Below are positions 34,941-43,351 of a stretch of DNA of 62,147 nt, in pieces. A program made the translations under genes and the position numbers. Position 1 is the first letter of the stretch. The number at the start of each line of letters is the position of its first letter. The notes below the pieces were generated by a model. That model ran no database searches and was not told where the DNA came from. It saw only the letters and a program-made list of their open reading frames with translations. Source of the DNA: Succinivibrionaceae bacterium UBA3769 (GTDB taxonomy: Bacteria; Pseudomonadota; Gammaproteobacteria; Enterobacterales; Succinivibrionaceae); contig DFFT01000127.1 in NCBI GenBank assembly GCA_002372325.1, positions 1 through 62,147 on the forward strand. Direction: 5' to 3'.

Positions 34941-35642
34941 TTAAACAAGGCTGATCCACATGGCAGGTCTTACCGCATAATTACCGCTGTTAACACGGGT
35001 GCCGTTAAGAAGAATATTGCCGTCGGTAAATACCAGAGCAGCATGCTTCTGACTGCTTCCCGGGGAACGAAGCCACCAGCTGGAGCAGCCCTTCCCGTCA
35101 AGGGATACGTCTTCCGTCTGCCATACGCCGCGTTCTTTGGCATAGGCGGAAGGAACGCATTTTCTGGCTTCGGGATCTCTGAAATACTTCTCAAGCTCTG
35201 CCACGCTGAGACAGAAAATACGATCTTCCGTGTCGTTTCCTCCGCTGGTGCCGTACTTGGAGTTAGCAGCATTGGAAAGCGCGGTAACCGCAATTTTCTT
35301 CTGCTCCTGCTCAGAAAAGGCGTTCCTGAAAAACTCTTCGTTAAGCCACTTTCTGAGATCACAGCTTTCCCAAGTTACATCGGCGCCTTCATGGTGATAC
35401 TGCCGGCAGTCCAGAACCTCCCGTGAAATCAGAAAAACCCGGTGCCCGTTCTTTTTAAGCACCAGCCATTCAATGGGAGTCTTGCTATTGCTGTTTTCCT
35501 GGAAATAGCTGCCAAATTTGTAGTAGTCCCATTTTTTGAGATCCGGAACATCTGACATCCCGGGATCCATGGCAATTTCCAAACTTTGCGGATCCATGGA
35601 AAACTCCATGCTGTCAGCTGCGGCGTTTTCTTCTTCTACCAT
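34941..35642 (-). CDS. DUF6273 protein, gene 5
   Basis: This 233-residue protein has a short acidic N-terminus (MVEEENAAADSMEFSMD) in place of the Ala/Lys tail. The DUF6273 domain follows: YYKFGSYFQ, KTPIEWLVLKKNG, SCDLRKWLNEEFFRNAFSEQ, GGNDTEDRIFCLSVAELE, KCVPSAYAKERG, WWLRSPG and the end AVRPAMWISLV. The body is more distant from genes 2-4 than those are from each other. GGAGG lies six bases before the ATG. The variable segment between WWLRSPG and VRPAM is again almost wholly different. Confidence 0.86.
   Translation of the reverse strand: MVEEENAAADSMEFSMDPQSLEIAMDPGMSDVPDLKKWDYYKFGSYFQENSNSKTPIEWLVLKKNGHRVFLISREVLDCRQYHHEGADVTWESCDLRKWLNEEFFRNAFSEQEQKKIAVTALSNAANSKYGTSGGNDTEDRIFCLSVAELEKYFRDPEARKCVPSAYAKERGVWQTEDVSLDGKGCSSWWLRSPGSSQKHAALVFTDGNILLNGTRVNSGNYAVRPAMWISLV
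34968..35057 (-). other. Hypervariable C-terminal segment of DUF6273 gene 5
   Basis: Thirty codons (SSQKHAALVFTDGNILLNG and onward). It has the same length and frame of kept residues as genes 1, 2 and 4 (Ala-6, Val-9, Asp-Gly, final Val-Arg). Confidence 0.7.
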
Positions 35643-35934
35643 CTGATTCCTCCAAGATGCTTTAGCGTTTTAAAGTAATAAGCCTTTTGGTTATATTCGT
35701 TTTGTAAGCTGTAAGAAGATTTTGTTCATGATCATTAAAAAACAGAAACTTACCTGAACTACCAAAATAAATTATTTATTTTCATTAATTATTAAAAATA
35801 ACAAATGCAGTATAAATAGTCAGAAAACGTCATATTTCCCAAAAACAAACGACAGCTTTCAATATGACGTTACTCAAGATCATATAGAACTGCACCTTTT
35901 CACCTGATTCATATGTAAAAACAAATCCGCAATA

Positions 35935-37404
35935 TCATTTTTTGTTTTGTTTTTTCTTACGGCCATCTTCTATATTCTTGATAAACTTGGCATTATCTTT
36001 TTCAACTTGAGTATAATCATCCAAACTGTTATTACCCGGGTGATACCAGGGATATTTCTTAAAGTAGCTGGTTACCTCATCATTAAATACATAACCATGC
36101 GAAGCAAAGATAGAATTTCGCACCAGCTTTAAGTCTGCGGTATCAAACAAGTCAGTAAAACTCTTTGTAACAGGCTCTTTATGTAAAAACGGGTAACGGG
36201 TATTATTTGTAAAGCTTCCGCATGCATATGCGCTGTAAAGACTCATTTTATTATTAGCCATTTCCTTTTGAGTCTTATAGGTATAAACCTGAAAACCTTC
36301 CATTGTCGGCTTGACATAAAAACCTTTTGAATCTGCAGCTGACCATACATACATGGCATTTTTGGACTTCGGTTTTCTGGCATCATAAGGGAGAGTTGCC
36401 TGCTGATTGCCATAAGTTACAGTCATGCCGCTGCCTTTGACTGATTTGATTAAAAAATCATCTCCTCTAATTTTCCTGTAATCACTGCACTCAAAAAGAG
36501 CGTGATTAAATGCTTTTACAATGTTATCTTCATAATTTACCGCCGAAATCTGATTTGGATCTGCAGTCATTAATTTATTAAAATCTACAATTTTATAATT
36601 AGTGATAACGTAAAAACATATTGCAAACACAATCAAAACAGCTGCTAATATCAACCAGGTTTTACCCTTGCGCCGGTATTGATTCAAATCTATCCTTAAA
36701 GCAGGACGCACAACACAATTAGCATCAGTAGGCTCCCCGTTCGGCTCTACCGAACCGCATGGCACCACAGTCGCTGCACCAAACTGAGCACTGCCCGGCG
36801 AACGCAGCCACCACCAGATAAAGCCATACCCTTTGCTTCCCGTATCAGTCTTAACTTCGCAGTCCTTGCTCATTGCATATTTGGTGGGGTTGCATTTTCG
36901 TGCGGAATTATCCTTGAAATATTTTCTTGCTTCAGAGATACTAAGAAGAAAAATTCGATCCTTTGTAGGATTTCCTCCTTTTGTTTTATATCTGGTATTA
37001 TCCTCATTAGTGAGACTAGACAGCATGATCGCCTTCTGTTCCTCAGGTGAAAACGCCATATTCAGAAAATTACTGTTCAGCCATTTTCTGAGTTCGCACT
37101 TCTCCCAGGTAATATCAGTAAAGCCATCATCGAATGATCTGCAATCCAAGCCATAACGGCTTAGCAAAAGAAGTTCCTTCCCTTTTTTTTCAAGTACAAT
37201 CCACTCAATGGGCATCTTTTTTTGGCCGTTTTCATAATAATAGTTTCCAAACTTAATATAGTCCCATTGATTATCGGCCTGGGCAGTTTCTGAATTTCTT
37301 CTGACTGAAGGTTTTGTTTTGGAAGATTCTGTCTTTGCAACATGCTCCGCTGCAGTTTTTGAGACATTATTTCCTTTCGTATCGCTGGATTTTGTCCTTG
37401 CCAT
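35935..37404 (-). CDS. DUF6273 - transmembrane - YARHG protein, gene 6
   Basis: This 489-residue membrane protein joins two modules. The N-terminal part has a polar tail and a DUF6273 domain (YIKFGNYYYENGQKKMPIEW, CELRKWLNSNFLNMAFSPEE, WWLRSPG, VVRPALRIDL). One membrane helix follows at about residues 257-276 (LILAAVLIVFAICFYVITNY). The last 215 residues end in a YARHG domain (LKLVRNSIFASHGYVF and YFKKYPWYHP). With no signal peptide before the helix, the DUF6273 part should face the cytoplasm and the YARHG part the periplasm. The gene is AT-richer than its neighbours, hinting at separate origin. The ATG at 37404 is favoured by AGGA seven bases upstream; a start at 37410 is possible. Confidence 0.85.
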   Translation of the reverse strand: MARTKSSDTKGNNVSKTAAEHVAKTESSKTKPSVRRNSETAQADNQWDYIKFGNYYYENGQKKMPIEWIVLEKKGKELLLLSRYGLDCRSFDDGFTDITWEKCELRKWLNSNFLNMAFSPEEQKAIMLSSLTNEDNTRYKTKGGNPTKDRIFLLSISEARKYFKDNSARKCNPTKYAMSKDCEVKTDTGSKGYGFIWWWLRSPGSAQFGAATVVPCGSVEPNGEPTDANCVVRPALRIDLNQYRRKGKTWLILAAVLIVFAICFYVITNYKIVDFNKLMTADPNQISAVNYEDNIVKAFNHALFECSDYRKIRGDDFLIKSVKGSGMTVTYGNQQATLPYDARKPKSKNAMYVWSAADSKGFYVKPTMEGFQVYTYKTQKEMANNKMSLYSAYACGSFTNNTRYPFLHKEPVTKSFTDLFDTADLKLVRNSIFASHGYVFNDEVTSYFKKYPWYHPGNNSLDDYTQVEKDNAKFIKNIEDGRKKKQNKK

Positions 37405-37498
37405 AAACATTTCCTACTGTGTAAAACTCAGGGAGATTCCGGTTACGGAATTCTTACCCCGGAGTTCAATATTTACCCACCATCACTCATCATCAGGA

Positions 37499-39376
37499 TT
37501 ATTCAAGAATAAAATCCAGAATGCGATTTACAGCCTTTTCTGTGGCCTTTTTAATATCTGCAACAGTCCAGTCAGATCCGTAGGAAACGAGAGAAGATGC
37601 AATACTGTAACAGCTGTCCTTATATCCGGATTTTTCTCTGATGGAGGTCTGGGTTTTGGTCTTAAACCAGGCATTGCTGATAGTTTTGTTAATATTTTCT
37701 TCCAGGAGAATCTTGTTTCCGAGTTTATTAACAATTGCAGCAAATTCACTGACATCATTAATTCCGGCATCCTTGCGAATCACTGCGATATTCTTGCCGC
37801 TGGCCGGCATAATGTGCTCGATATTCACATTGTCCGCTAAGACAAATTGCTTCCCATGACTCCTGGCATAGAGATATTCATTGAGGTAAACCAGGGAATT
37901 TCTTTCATAAGAAAGCAAAGCCCTTTCCAAATCCTCTCTCTGCCAGTTGCCGGTATCGGTAATATGATTATTAAAATCACTGGCAATCTCTTTGATAGTA
38001 ACCTTCGGATCTACCAGCTTGATGTTTTCCTTAAACAGGAAGGTTTTGAATTTGGTACTGGAATACCCGGCGTCCACCATTTCAAGAATGGCAAACAGCT
38101 TTAACAGCGGGATGGCAATGGAGGTAACCAGATCCTCGGTGATGGCAGAGCCGTCGAAGTCCCCGTTTGCGTCAGTACGGCAGAATTTAAAAAGATATGA
38201 CACGAGATAGATTTTCGCGTTTACGTTGAACTTCAAGAGGAGCTTTACTATGGAATAGTCTTTAATCAGGAGCCACAGATTGACAATAGTCTTAAAGCTG
38301 TCGCAAAGCGCTAAAGGAGTCTTCAGAAGAATTCCCTTGTCGGCTTCGTAGAATTTTCTGACGCCGGGGGTGGTTACATTGGGGGTATCGTTATTCATGT
38401 TCATGTAAGCCCGGGTTTCGGCTCTCTTTATGTACATGTACTGCTGCAGCACCCCGTCAATGTCCAGAATCTTGCCCTTTTTAAGCTCGCTTCCGTCCTT
38501 GGTGGCTTCGCGAATGAATCCCCACTTTTCAATAAAGGCTTTCTTCTCGGCATCTTCCGCAATATTCGCATACATGGCAGCGGAAATGATGTCGGCATCG
38601 GAAAGGGGCATTCCCTTGGAATTCAGGGAATTGAACATGGCAATAGCCTGTTCGATATTCCAGCTTCTGATGACAATAAGCTGACATTTGTCCAGTAACT
38701 TCTGAGCAAACACATGAATGCTGTGCTCCTCGTATTTGGCAAGACGGGCATGGAAATACAGAAAGTTCCGGTAGAAATTGATTTTGTTAAGTTTCGGTTT
38801 GGATATCTTATTTTCTTTTGCAAGATCGTTAAGATCATCGAACTTCAATGTTCTGACTATTTCAGAAAATATTGTCTTATTAATCTCAGGCTCATTAATT
38901 GAATTATTTTTAATCAGAACAACGGTATCCAGCAAACTCGGATCCCTTTTTATCTTAAGGATCCCTTCATCGTTTGTTTTATAAACAATCTTCTGAATTT
39001 TGCGGAGATCCCCCTGGAGACCTTCCTTGAGATATTCGGAGTCTTCATCATGCTCTGCAAAATTTTTAAGCTTGGCGCCTATTACGAATTCCAACGCCTT
39101 AAGCAGCAGGTAAAAGGTGGTGGTACGCTGCTGACCGTCTATCAGGTTCATTGCTCCGGAATCGGCATTTAAAATTATGGTTCCGAAAAAGTACGGATCC
39201 TCGGCTCCTTCGCTGATAAAGGTTTCGATGTCATCAACAAGCTTATCGCACTGGCCGATCTCCCAGGAATATCCGCGCTGGTACTCCGGAATAACAAAAA
39301 TCTCGTCATTCTGATTGTTCTTGAAAAAATAATCGGAAACGGTATAGAGATGCGGTTCGATTTCCTTTACAGCCAT
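37499..39376 (-). CDS. DUF262/DUF1524 (GmrSD-like) protein
   Basis: This 625-residue protein has an N-terminal DUF262 domain with PEYQRGYSW (residues 30-38) and IDGQQRTTT (79-87). These are the nucleotide-hydrolysing ParB/Srx-like motifs of GmrS. A DUF1524 HNH-type region with NVNIEHIMPAS lies near residue 520, as in GmrD. GmrSD is a type IV restriction system that cuts modified phage DNA, and single-chain relatives are common in defence islands. Here both parts are in one polypeptide. It lies on the same strand as the DUF6273 genes and the small repeat proteins. Confidence 0.9.
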   Translation of the reverse strand: MAVKEIEPHLYTVSDYFFKNNQNDEIFVIPEYQRGYSWEIGQCDKLVDDIETFISEGAEDPYFFGTIILNADSGAMNLIDGQQRTTTFYLLLKALEFVIGAKLKNFAEHDEDSEYLKEGLQGDLRKIQKIVYKTNDEGILKIKRDPSLLDTVVLIKNNSINEPEINKTIFSEIVRTLKFDDLNDLAKENKISKPKLNKINFYRNFLYFHARLAKYEEHSIHVFAQKLLDKCQLIVIRSWNIEQAIAMFNSLNSKGMPLSDADIISAAMYANIAEDAEKKAFIEKWGFIREATKDGSELKKGKILDIDGVLQQYMYIKRAETRAYMNMNNDTPNVTTPGVRKFYEADKGILLKTPLALCDSFKTIVNLWLLIKDYSIVKLLLKFNVNAKIYLVSYLFKFCRTDANGDFDGSAITEDLVTSIAIPLLKLFAILEMVDAGYSSTKFKTFLFKENIKLVDPKVTIKEIASDFNNHITDTGNWQREDLERALLSYERNSLVYLNEYLYARSHGKQFVLADNVNIEHIMPASGKNIAVIRKDAGINDVSEFAAIVNKLGNKILLEENINKTISNAWFKTKTQTSIREKSGYKDSCYSIASSLVSYGSDWTVADIKKATEKAVNRILDFILE

Positions 39377-39477
39377 GATGATTACCCACCGTAAACCTTA
39401 GAAAAAATAAAGAGATACTCAGAAAAAACAGCTCTGTTCCCGGGTATCTCTGTTGTCACTTGATAAAAACGATGCAA

Positions 39478-39765
39478 TCAGCGCAGAGAACCAATGGTCA
39501 CATTGTTGTCTGCCAGTTCTCCGGCCTTGTTCTCAACCTGAATGGTGATGCCGAAATTATCCTTAAGCAGCTTTTCAGCATTGCCTACCTTCATGTTGCC
39601 GTGGATCTCAACCTCGCCGCTCTTCACATCGCTGGTTCTGATAGAAGCCAGAGTGGCAGAATCATCCGCAAAGCGCTTGCCGTTATAAACACGCACTGCA
39701 ACCTTAAACTCGTCCTTGAACATGGACTTGAACTTGGCCACTGTCGTTCTTCCTGAAAATTTCAT
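39478..39765 (-). CDS. Small two-repeat protein, family A
   Basis: This 95-residue protein is made of two copies of a unit of about 45 residues: GRTTVAKFKSMFKDEFKVAV followed by RVYNGKRFADD, then GNMKVGNAEKLLKDNFGITI followed by QVENKAGELADN. Each unit reads as strand, helix, strand pair, ending ADD/ADN and a Leu-rich helix turn. I do not recognise the family; the strand-helix-strand pattern could be beta-grasp-like. AGGAG lies seven bases before the ATG. The same unit recurs in the next three genes upstream. Confidence 0.75.
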   Translation of the reverse strand: MKFSGRTTVAKFKSMFKDEFKVAVRVYNGKRFADDSATLASIRTSDVKSGEVEIHGNMKVGNAEKLLKDNFGITIQVENKAGELADNNVTIGSLR

Positions 39766-39810
39766 ACAGATTCTCCTGTAAAGTTAAAAAAAGATAAGGC
39801 GCGGCAAAGG

Positions 39811-40554
39811 TCAGCCATTCTTGGCGTGCTTCACCACCACCTCATCATCCGCAAGTCCGCCGTCCCGGGCCGAAACAATCTCAATCCCAAGACCGTACAT
39901 CTTCAAAAATTTCTTCTTCACTGTCTTAACCTTGTCGGCGGTATTGATGACTATGACGCCGTGCTGCGCGATTTTGTTATCCTCGGACACTTCCTTGAGC
40001 AGGGTCTCGGGAGTGGCAAACTGACCTCTGGCTCCGGTCATGACCTTCCCGGTGCTCTTGGTAAGACACCATACCTTGACGCTCACCCCGCCGCAGGCTT
40101 TTTCAAATGCCTTGGTAAAGGAATAAACATCGGTAGCGCTGTTCACGGCCACATCGAGTGATACTAGGTCTTCGCTCTTGATCTCCTTGATTTCCTTGAG
40201 ACTTTTGGTATTGTCGGCAAACCCCTTGCCGTTGGAGCAGATAATCTGAACCCCGATACCCAAAGTTTTTTCAATTTTCTTTTCCACATCGCCGACCTTT
40301 TCGGTATCCTTGATGGAGATCTTTTTGGACTTTCCGGCCGTAATCATCGTGGAAACATCCTTGATCAGAGCATCCTTGGAGGCTCTTCTGCCGCCGGCGC
40401 CGCTCTGAATCTTCTTTTCCCTGGAAAGGTTGTAAACCCGAATAGGAACTTCAAAAACTCTCAGAAACTCGTTCTCGAATTCAGACACCAGGGTGTCCCC
40501 GGAAACCTGCATTTCGAGAGTGCCAAACAGCATTTTCTTTATTCCGCTAAACAT
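39811..40554 (-). CDS. Four-repeat protein of the same small-domain family
   Basis: This 247-residue protein holds four diverged copies of the unit. They begin near LEMQVSGDTLVSEFENEF, KKISIKDTEKVGDVEKKI, LDVAVNSATDVYSFTKAF and GVIVINTADKVKTVKKKF. Repeats 1 and 3 have a longer loop after the second strand (GAGGRRASKDALIKDV and GARGQFATPETLLKEV), while 2 and 4 end in FADN and LADD. So the gene is a duplication of a two-unit block like that of family A. AGGAG lies five bases before the ATG. Function unknown; no signal peptide. Confidence 0.75.
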   Translation of the reverse strand: MFSGIKKMLFGTLEMQVSGDTLVSEFENEFLRVFEVPIRVYNLSREKKIQSGAGGRRASKDALIKDVSTMITAGKSKKISIKDTEKVGDVEKKIEKTLGIGVQIICSNGKGFADNTKSLKEIKEIKSEDLVSLDVAVNSATDVYSFTKAFEKACGGVSVKVWCLTKSTGKVMTGARGQFATPETLLKEVSEDNKIAQHGVIVINTADKVKTVKKKFLKMYGLGIEIVSARDGGLADDEVVVKHAKNG

Positions 40555-40968
40555 CGCATCTCCTGCTCTTGCTGTTACGTATTCCTGACCGGCATCTTCC
40601 TGACATCAGAGAGCGCCTAACAGGAAAAATCATATTGTCGTTATCTTTATGAAAACCTTTTCACCACGTGTCAAAAAAATGAGCAATAATTCAGAATCAC
40701 AAACTGCCTGTGCCCATCCCATTCACCGCAACTCAAAACCTGCACCAGGCAATGACTCATTACAGCTCGGATTTTTGTCATAGCGTCTGCTTTCCGGATC
40801 CCTGCTAAGCTAAATCAGAAACACCTCACTTATATGAATCTCTGCCACATCAGCCCTTTATGGACTAAAAGAACAATCCAAAAAAATGCCTTCACAGAAC
40901 TCCGGACTCTTGACATCCTGCCAGATGTTTTGAAAAGGCATCGCTGGTAATGTAATGCTGGTTAGGTT
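40555..40968. other. Spacer between repeat-domain genes
   Basis: About 410 bases. No gene, RNA or clear terminator recognised. The last 40 bases hold a GATGTTTTGAAAAGGCATC-like block whose role is unknown. Confidence 0.4.
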
Positions 40969-41367
40969 CTACTTGGGCTTCTTCTGGCACCCGCGGCTTT
41001 CCAGCTCTTTATTAAGCTGAGTAAGAGACATGTTGTCATAAGCTCCCGAGGTGTAATAACGCTTGCCGTCCTTCTCGTTGTAGCAGACCTGGCAGCAGAT
41101 GCCGTACGTATCATAAAAAGCCTTCTCCAGGTTCTTTACCAGGGTTCTGCCATGAACGCTGATCTCACCGGAGCCTTCCTTCTTAACCCGAACTGCGGAA
41201 AGACGCAGGCTCTGATCAAAACCGTGAATAGTGCCGCCCTTGCCGCTGGTGGCCTTTTTCCAGTCATCCATGCTGCAAAAGGTTAAACGAAGGTACGGAA
41301 AAGCTTCCTGAAACTCGGCATTGATGCTCTTAAGCATCTTCTGCCCGGTAATATGTATCTCAGCCAT
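40969..41367 (-). CDS. Small two-repeat protein, family B copy 1
   Basis: This 132-residue protein begins MAEIHITGQKMLKSINAEFQ and is a close paralogue of the gene at 41567. It has two units of the same strand-helix-strand type as family A: the first with a long loop (GGTIHGFDQSLRLSAV), the second GEISVHGRTLVKNLEKAFYD followed by TYGICCQVCY. GGAGAG lies upstream of the ATG at 41367; the open frame extends 17 codons further but the sister gene starts here. The Cys pairs (CC, C) in the second unit are kept in both copies. Function unknown. Confidence 0.75.
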   Translation of the reverse strand: MAEIHITGQKMLKSINAEFQEAFPYLRLTFCSMDDWKKATSGKGGTIHGFDQSLRLSAVRVKKEGSGEISVHGRTLVKNLEKAFYDTYGICCQVCYNEKDGKRYYTSGAYDNMSLTQLNKELESRGCQKKPK

Positions 41368-41566
41368 AATGGCACTCTCCTTAATTACCCTAACATTTTG
41401 TACTGAGGCCTCTTGCATTCATGCTGCTGCATCAGCGTCCAGTACAGTACAACAAAGCATCTTTGACAATTACCTGCAATTACCTGCAAACAAAGCAGTT
41501 CGGTATCATCTTAAAAAATACCAAGGGAAGACTTATTCAGTTCACACCACTTTATTGCCGAATTTG

Positions 41567-41962
41567 TCACTTAGGTTTTTTCTTGCAGCCTTTGCTTTCC
41601 AACTCTTTGTTAAGCTGTGTAAGAGACATGTTGTCATAGGTACCGCCGGTGTAATAGCCCTTGCCGTCCTTCTCGTAGCAGACCTGACAGCAGATCCCGT
41701 AAGTATCATAGAACGCCTTCTCGAGGTTCTTAACAAGAGTTCTGCCGTGAATACTGATGTCACCAGCATTTGCATCCTTCTTAACTCTCACATCTGACAG
41801 GCGCTTGTTCACGTTGAAACAGTGAATGGTTCCTGCACTGTTGTTAGCCTTCTTCCATTCATCCATTGAACAAAAAGAAAGACAAAGATACGGAAAAGCT
41901 TCCTGAAACTCGGCATTGATGGTCTTGAGCATCTTCTGTCCGGTAATATGTATCTCAGCCAT
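41567..41962 (-). CDS. Small two-repeat protein, family B copy 2
   Basis: This 131-residue paralogue of copy 1 starts MAEIHITGQKMLKTINAEFQ and ends in NKELESKGCKKKPK. The DNA is very similar to copy 1 across both ends, with more change in the middle loop (NNSAGTIHCFNVNKRL). AAGGAG lies eight bases before the ATG. The two copies are separated by about 200 bases and transcribed in the same direction. No known domain. Confidence 0.75.
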   Translation of the reverse strand: MAEIHITGQKMLKTINAEFQEAFPYLCLSFCSMDEWKKANNSAGTIHCFNVNKRLSDVRVKKDANAGDISIHGRTLVKNLEKAFYDTYGICCQVCYEKDGKGYYTGGTYDNMSLTQLNKELESKGCKKKPK

Positions 41963-42089
41963 ACTGGCACTCCTTGCTGCTTGTGTTGATCCCTCGCCTG
42001 AGGCATTCGCTTAATTAAACGAAACCACAGCCTTCAAACCCGGGACATGCTCTTCTTACAAATTCAATGATTGAGGGACATACCCCATG

Positions 42090-42428
42090 TCAAAGAAACT
42101 TCTTAATCAGGAAATGATAAACAGCCACTATCATTTCATCGTATTCCCTTTCAATTCCGGGAATAGTTACATCGGAAACCTTGCAAATTTTGTTTCCCGA
42201 TCCGGGACTGTGATTGCCTGAATAGACATAACCATTTTTGACGTTGCCGATTCTGGTGCCCGAGCCCGGACTATGATCGCCTTCATAAACACAGCCGGCC
42301 TTGACATTCCCAATCCTGCGGCCCGAACCGGGAGAATGATCCCCCTCATAAATGCAGCCGTTCTTAATGTTTCCGATCCTTTTGTTGTCGCAGTAAACGC
42401 AGGCACGCTCAAATTTGTATTTAGCCAT
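42090..42428 (-). CDS. 20-residue tandem repeat protein (beta-flower-like)
   Basis: This 112-residue protein has three near-identical repeats of about 20 residues around RIGNVKAGCVYEGDHSPGSG (second copy), preceded by ACVYCDNKRIGNIKNGCIYEG and followed by a helical end with YDEMIVAVYHFLIKKF. The repeat resembles the short beta repeats of beta-flower type proteins, which are often linked to sensing or effector modules. The repeats are close to identical also in DNA, so copy number may change by slippage. AAGG lies five bases before the ATG. It is the last minus-strand gene of the island. Confidence 0.75.
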   Translation of the reverse strand: MAKYKFERACVYCDNKRIGNIKNGCIYEGDHSPGSGRRIGNVKAGCVYEGDHSPGSGTRIGNVKNGYVYSGNHSPGSGNKICKVSDVTIPGIEREYDEMIVAVYHFLIKKFL

Positions 42429-43351
42429 ATAGCCTTACCTGTTAAACTGCCCAATCACAATTGGACTTGCGCCTCAGTTCTGCCTATGTCCAGCCCGTTG
42501 TTAAGCCATGCCATGTTAAACAACATTTGGGTTATCCGTTTTGCCAACAAAGTGCAAACAACCCGGGCTAGTTCAGTATAAAAAGACAATCCATATGCTT
42601 TAAAAGCCGTTATCCGATTAAACAGTCAAATCCACCCAGTTTGTCACCAGGCCAGTATGACCCTGTATAAAGGTATTAAACAACACTCTTTAGCATAAAA
42701 TCTTTACTGAATTTCACTCATTTTCCCACACGCAAAAAAAAAAAACACGAGCCATCGCTCAAAAACGGAAAAACCGAAAATCTGCCCCTGTTTTTTTTGC
42801 GATTTCGCCAAAAAGATCACACTCCCGCGGCCGTTCCCTTCAAAATCCCGGAGCATGAAACGCCCTGTTGCAAAAATGAAAGAAACTCTGATAAAAACAC
42901 ATCTCCAACATCTCTCTCGAATCTGCCAAAGAACACTAAACTGCCCTGCTGCCATAATTGCGACTTATTATGAACAGCAACAAACTACGGAAATTTACCT
43001 GCTTTCTCATCCCGCTTACAGAAAGTCATCTAAAACTTTTCAGTTTTAAGCCATGAGTCAGAAATCTGGTTAATCCCCATAAAATAAGGCGCAGCCGCAT
43101 ATGACACCGGTCTCGGAAAAATGTTTACAGAGATTTTCGCAGGAGCATATGCAATGATCAGTCACAGGACTCCATTGCCGGTTTCAAGGGCTGTTTAAAT
43201 GGTTATTTTTGACATGGTTAGAATTTTTTTAGTAATCCCGTCTTACTACTCCCATTTGTGAAACGATTACCATTATTGCACCGTAGCATCACGCTAGAAT
43301 GAAAGCATTTTCATGTGTTTTGATTGAGAACTGCGGACTGGGAGGATTGCT
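42429..43351. other. Long intergenic region at the right edge of the island
   Basis: About 920 bases between divergent genes with no credible coding frame. It contains a run of 12 A at about 42733-42744 and an A/T-rich stretch toward the chemoreceptor start. I could not pick out a sigma28 promoter for the chemoreceptor. No tRNA or integrase remnant seen. Confidence 0.45.

Noticed and set aside
28740..35660. A DGR template repeat or reverse transcriptase inside the cluster
   Set aside because: I looked for A-rich near copies of the variable segments on both strands of the spacers and for a YxDD-type reverse transcriptase frame and found neither in the window.
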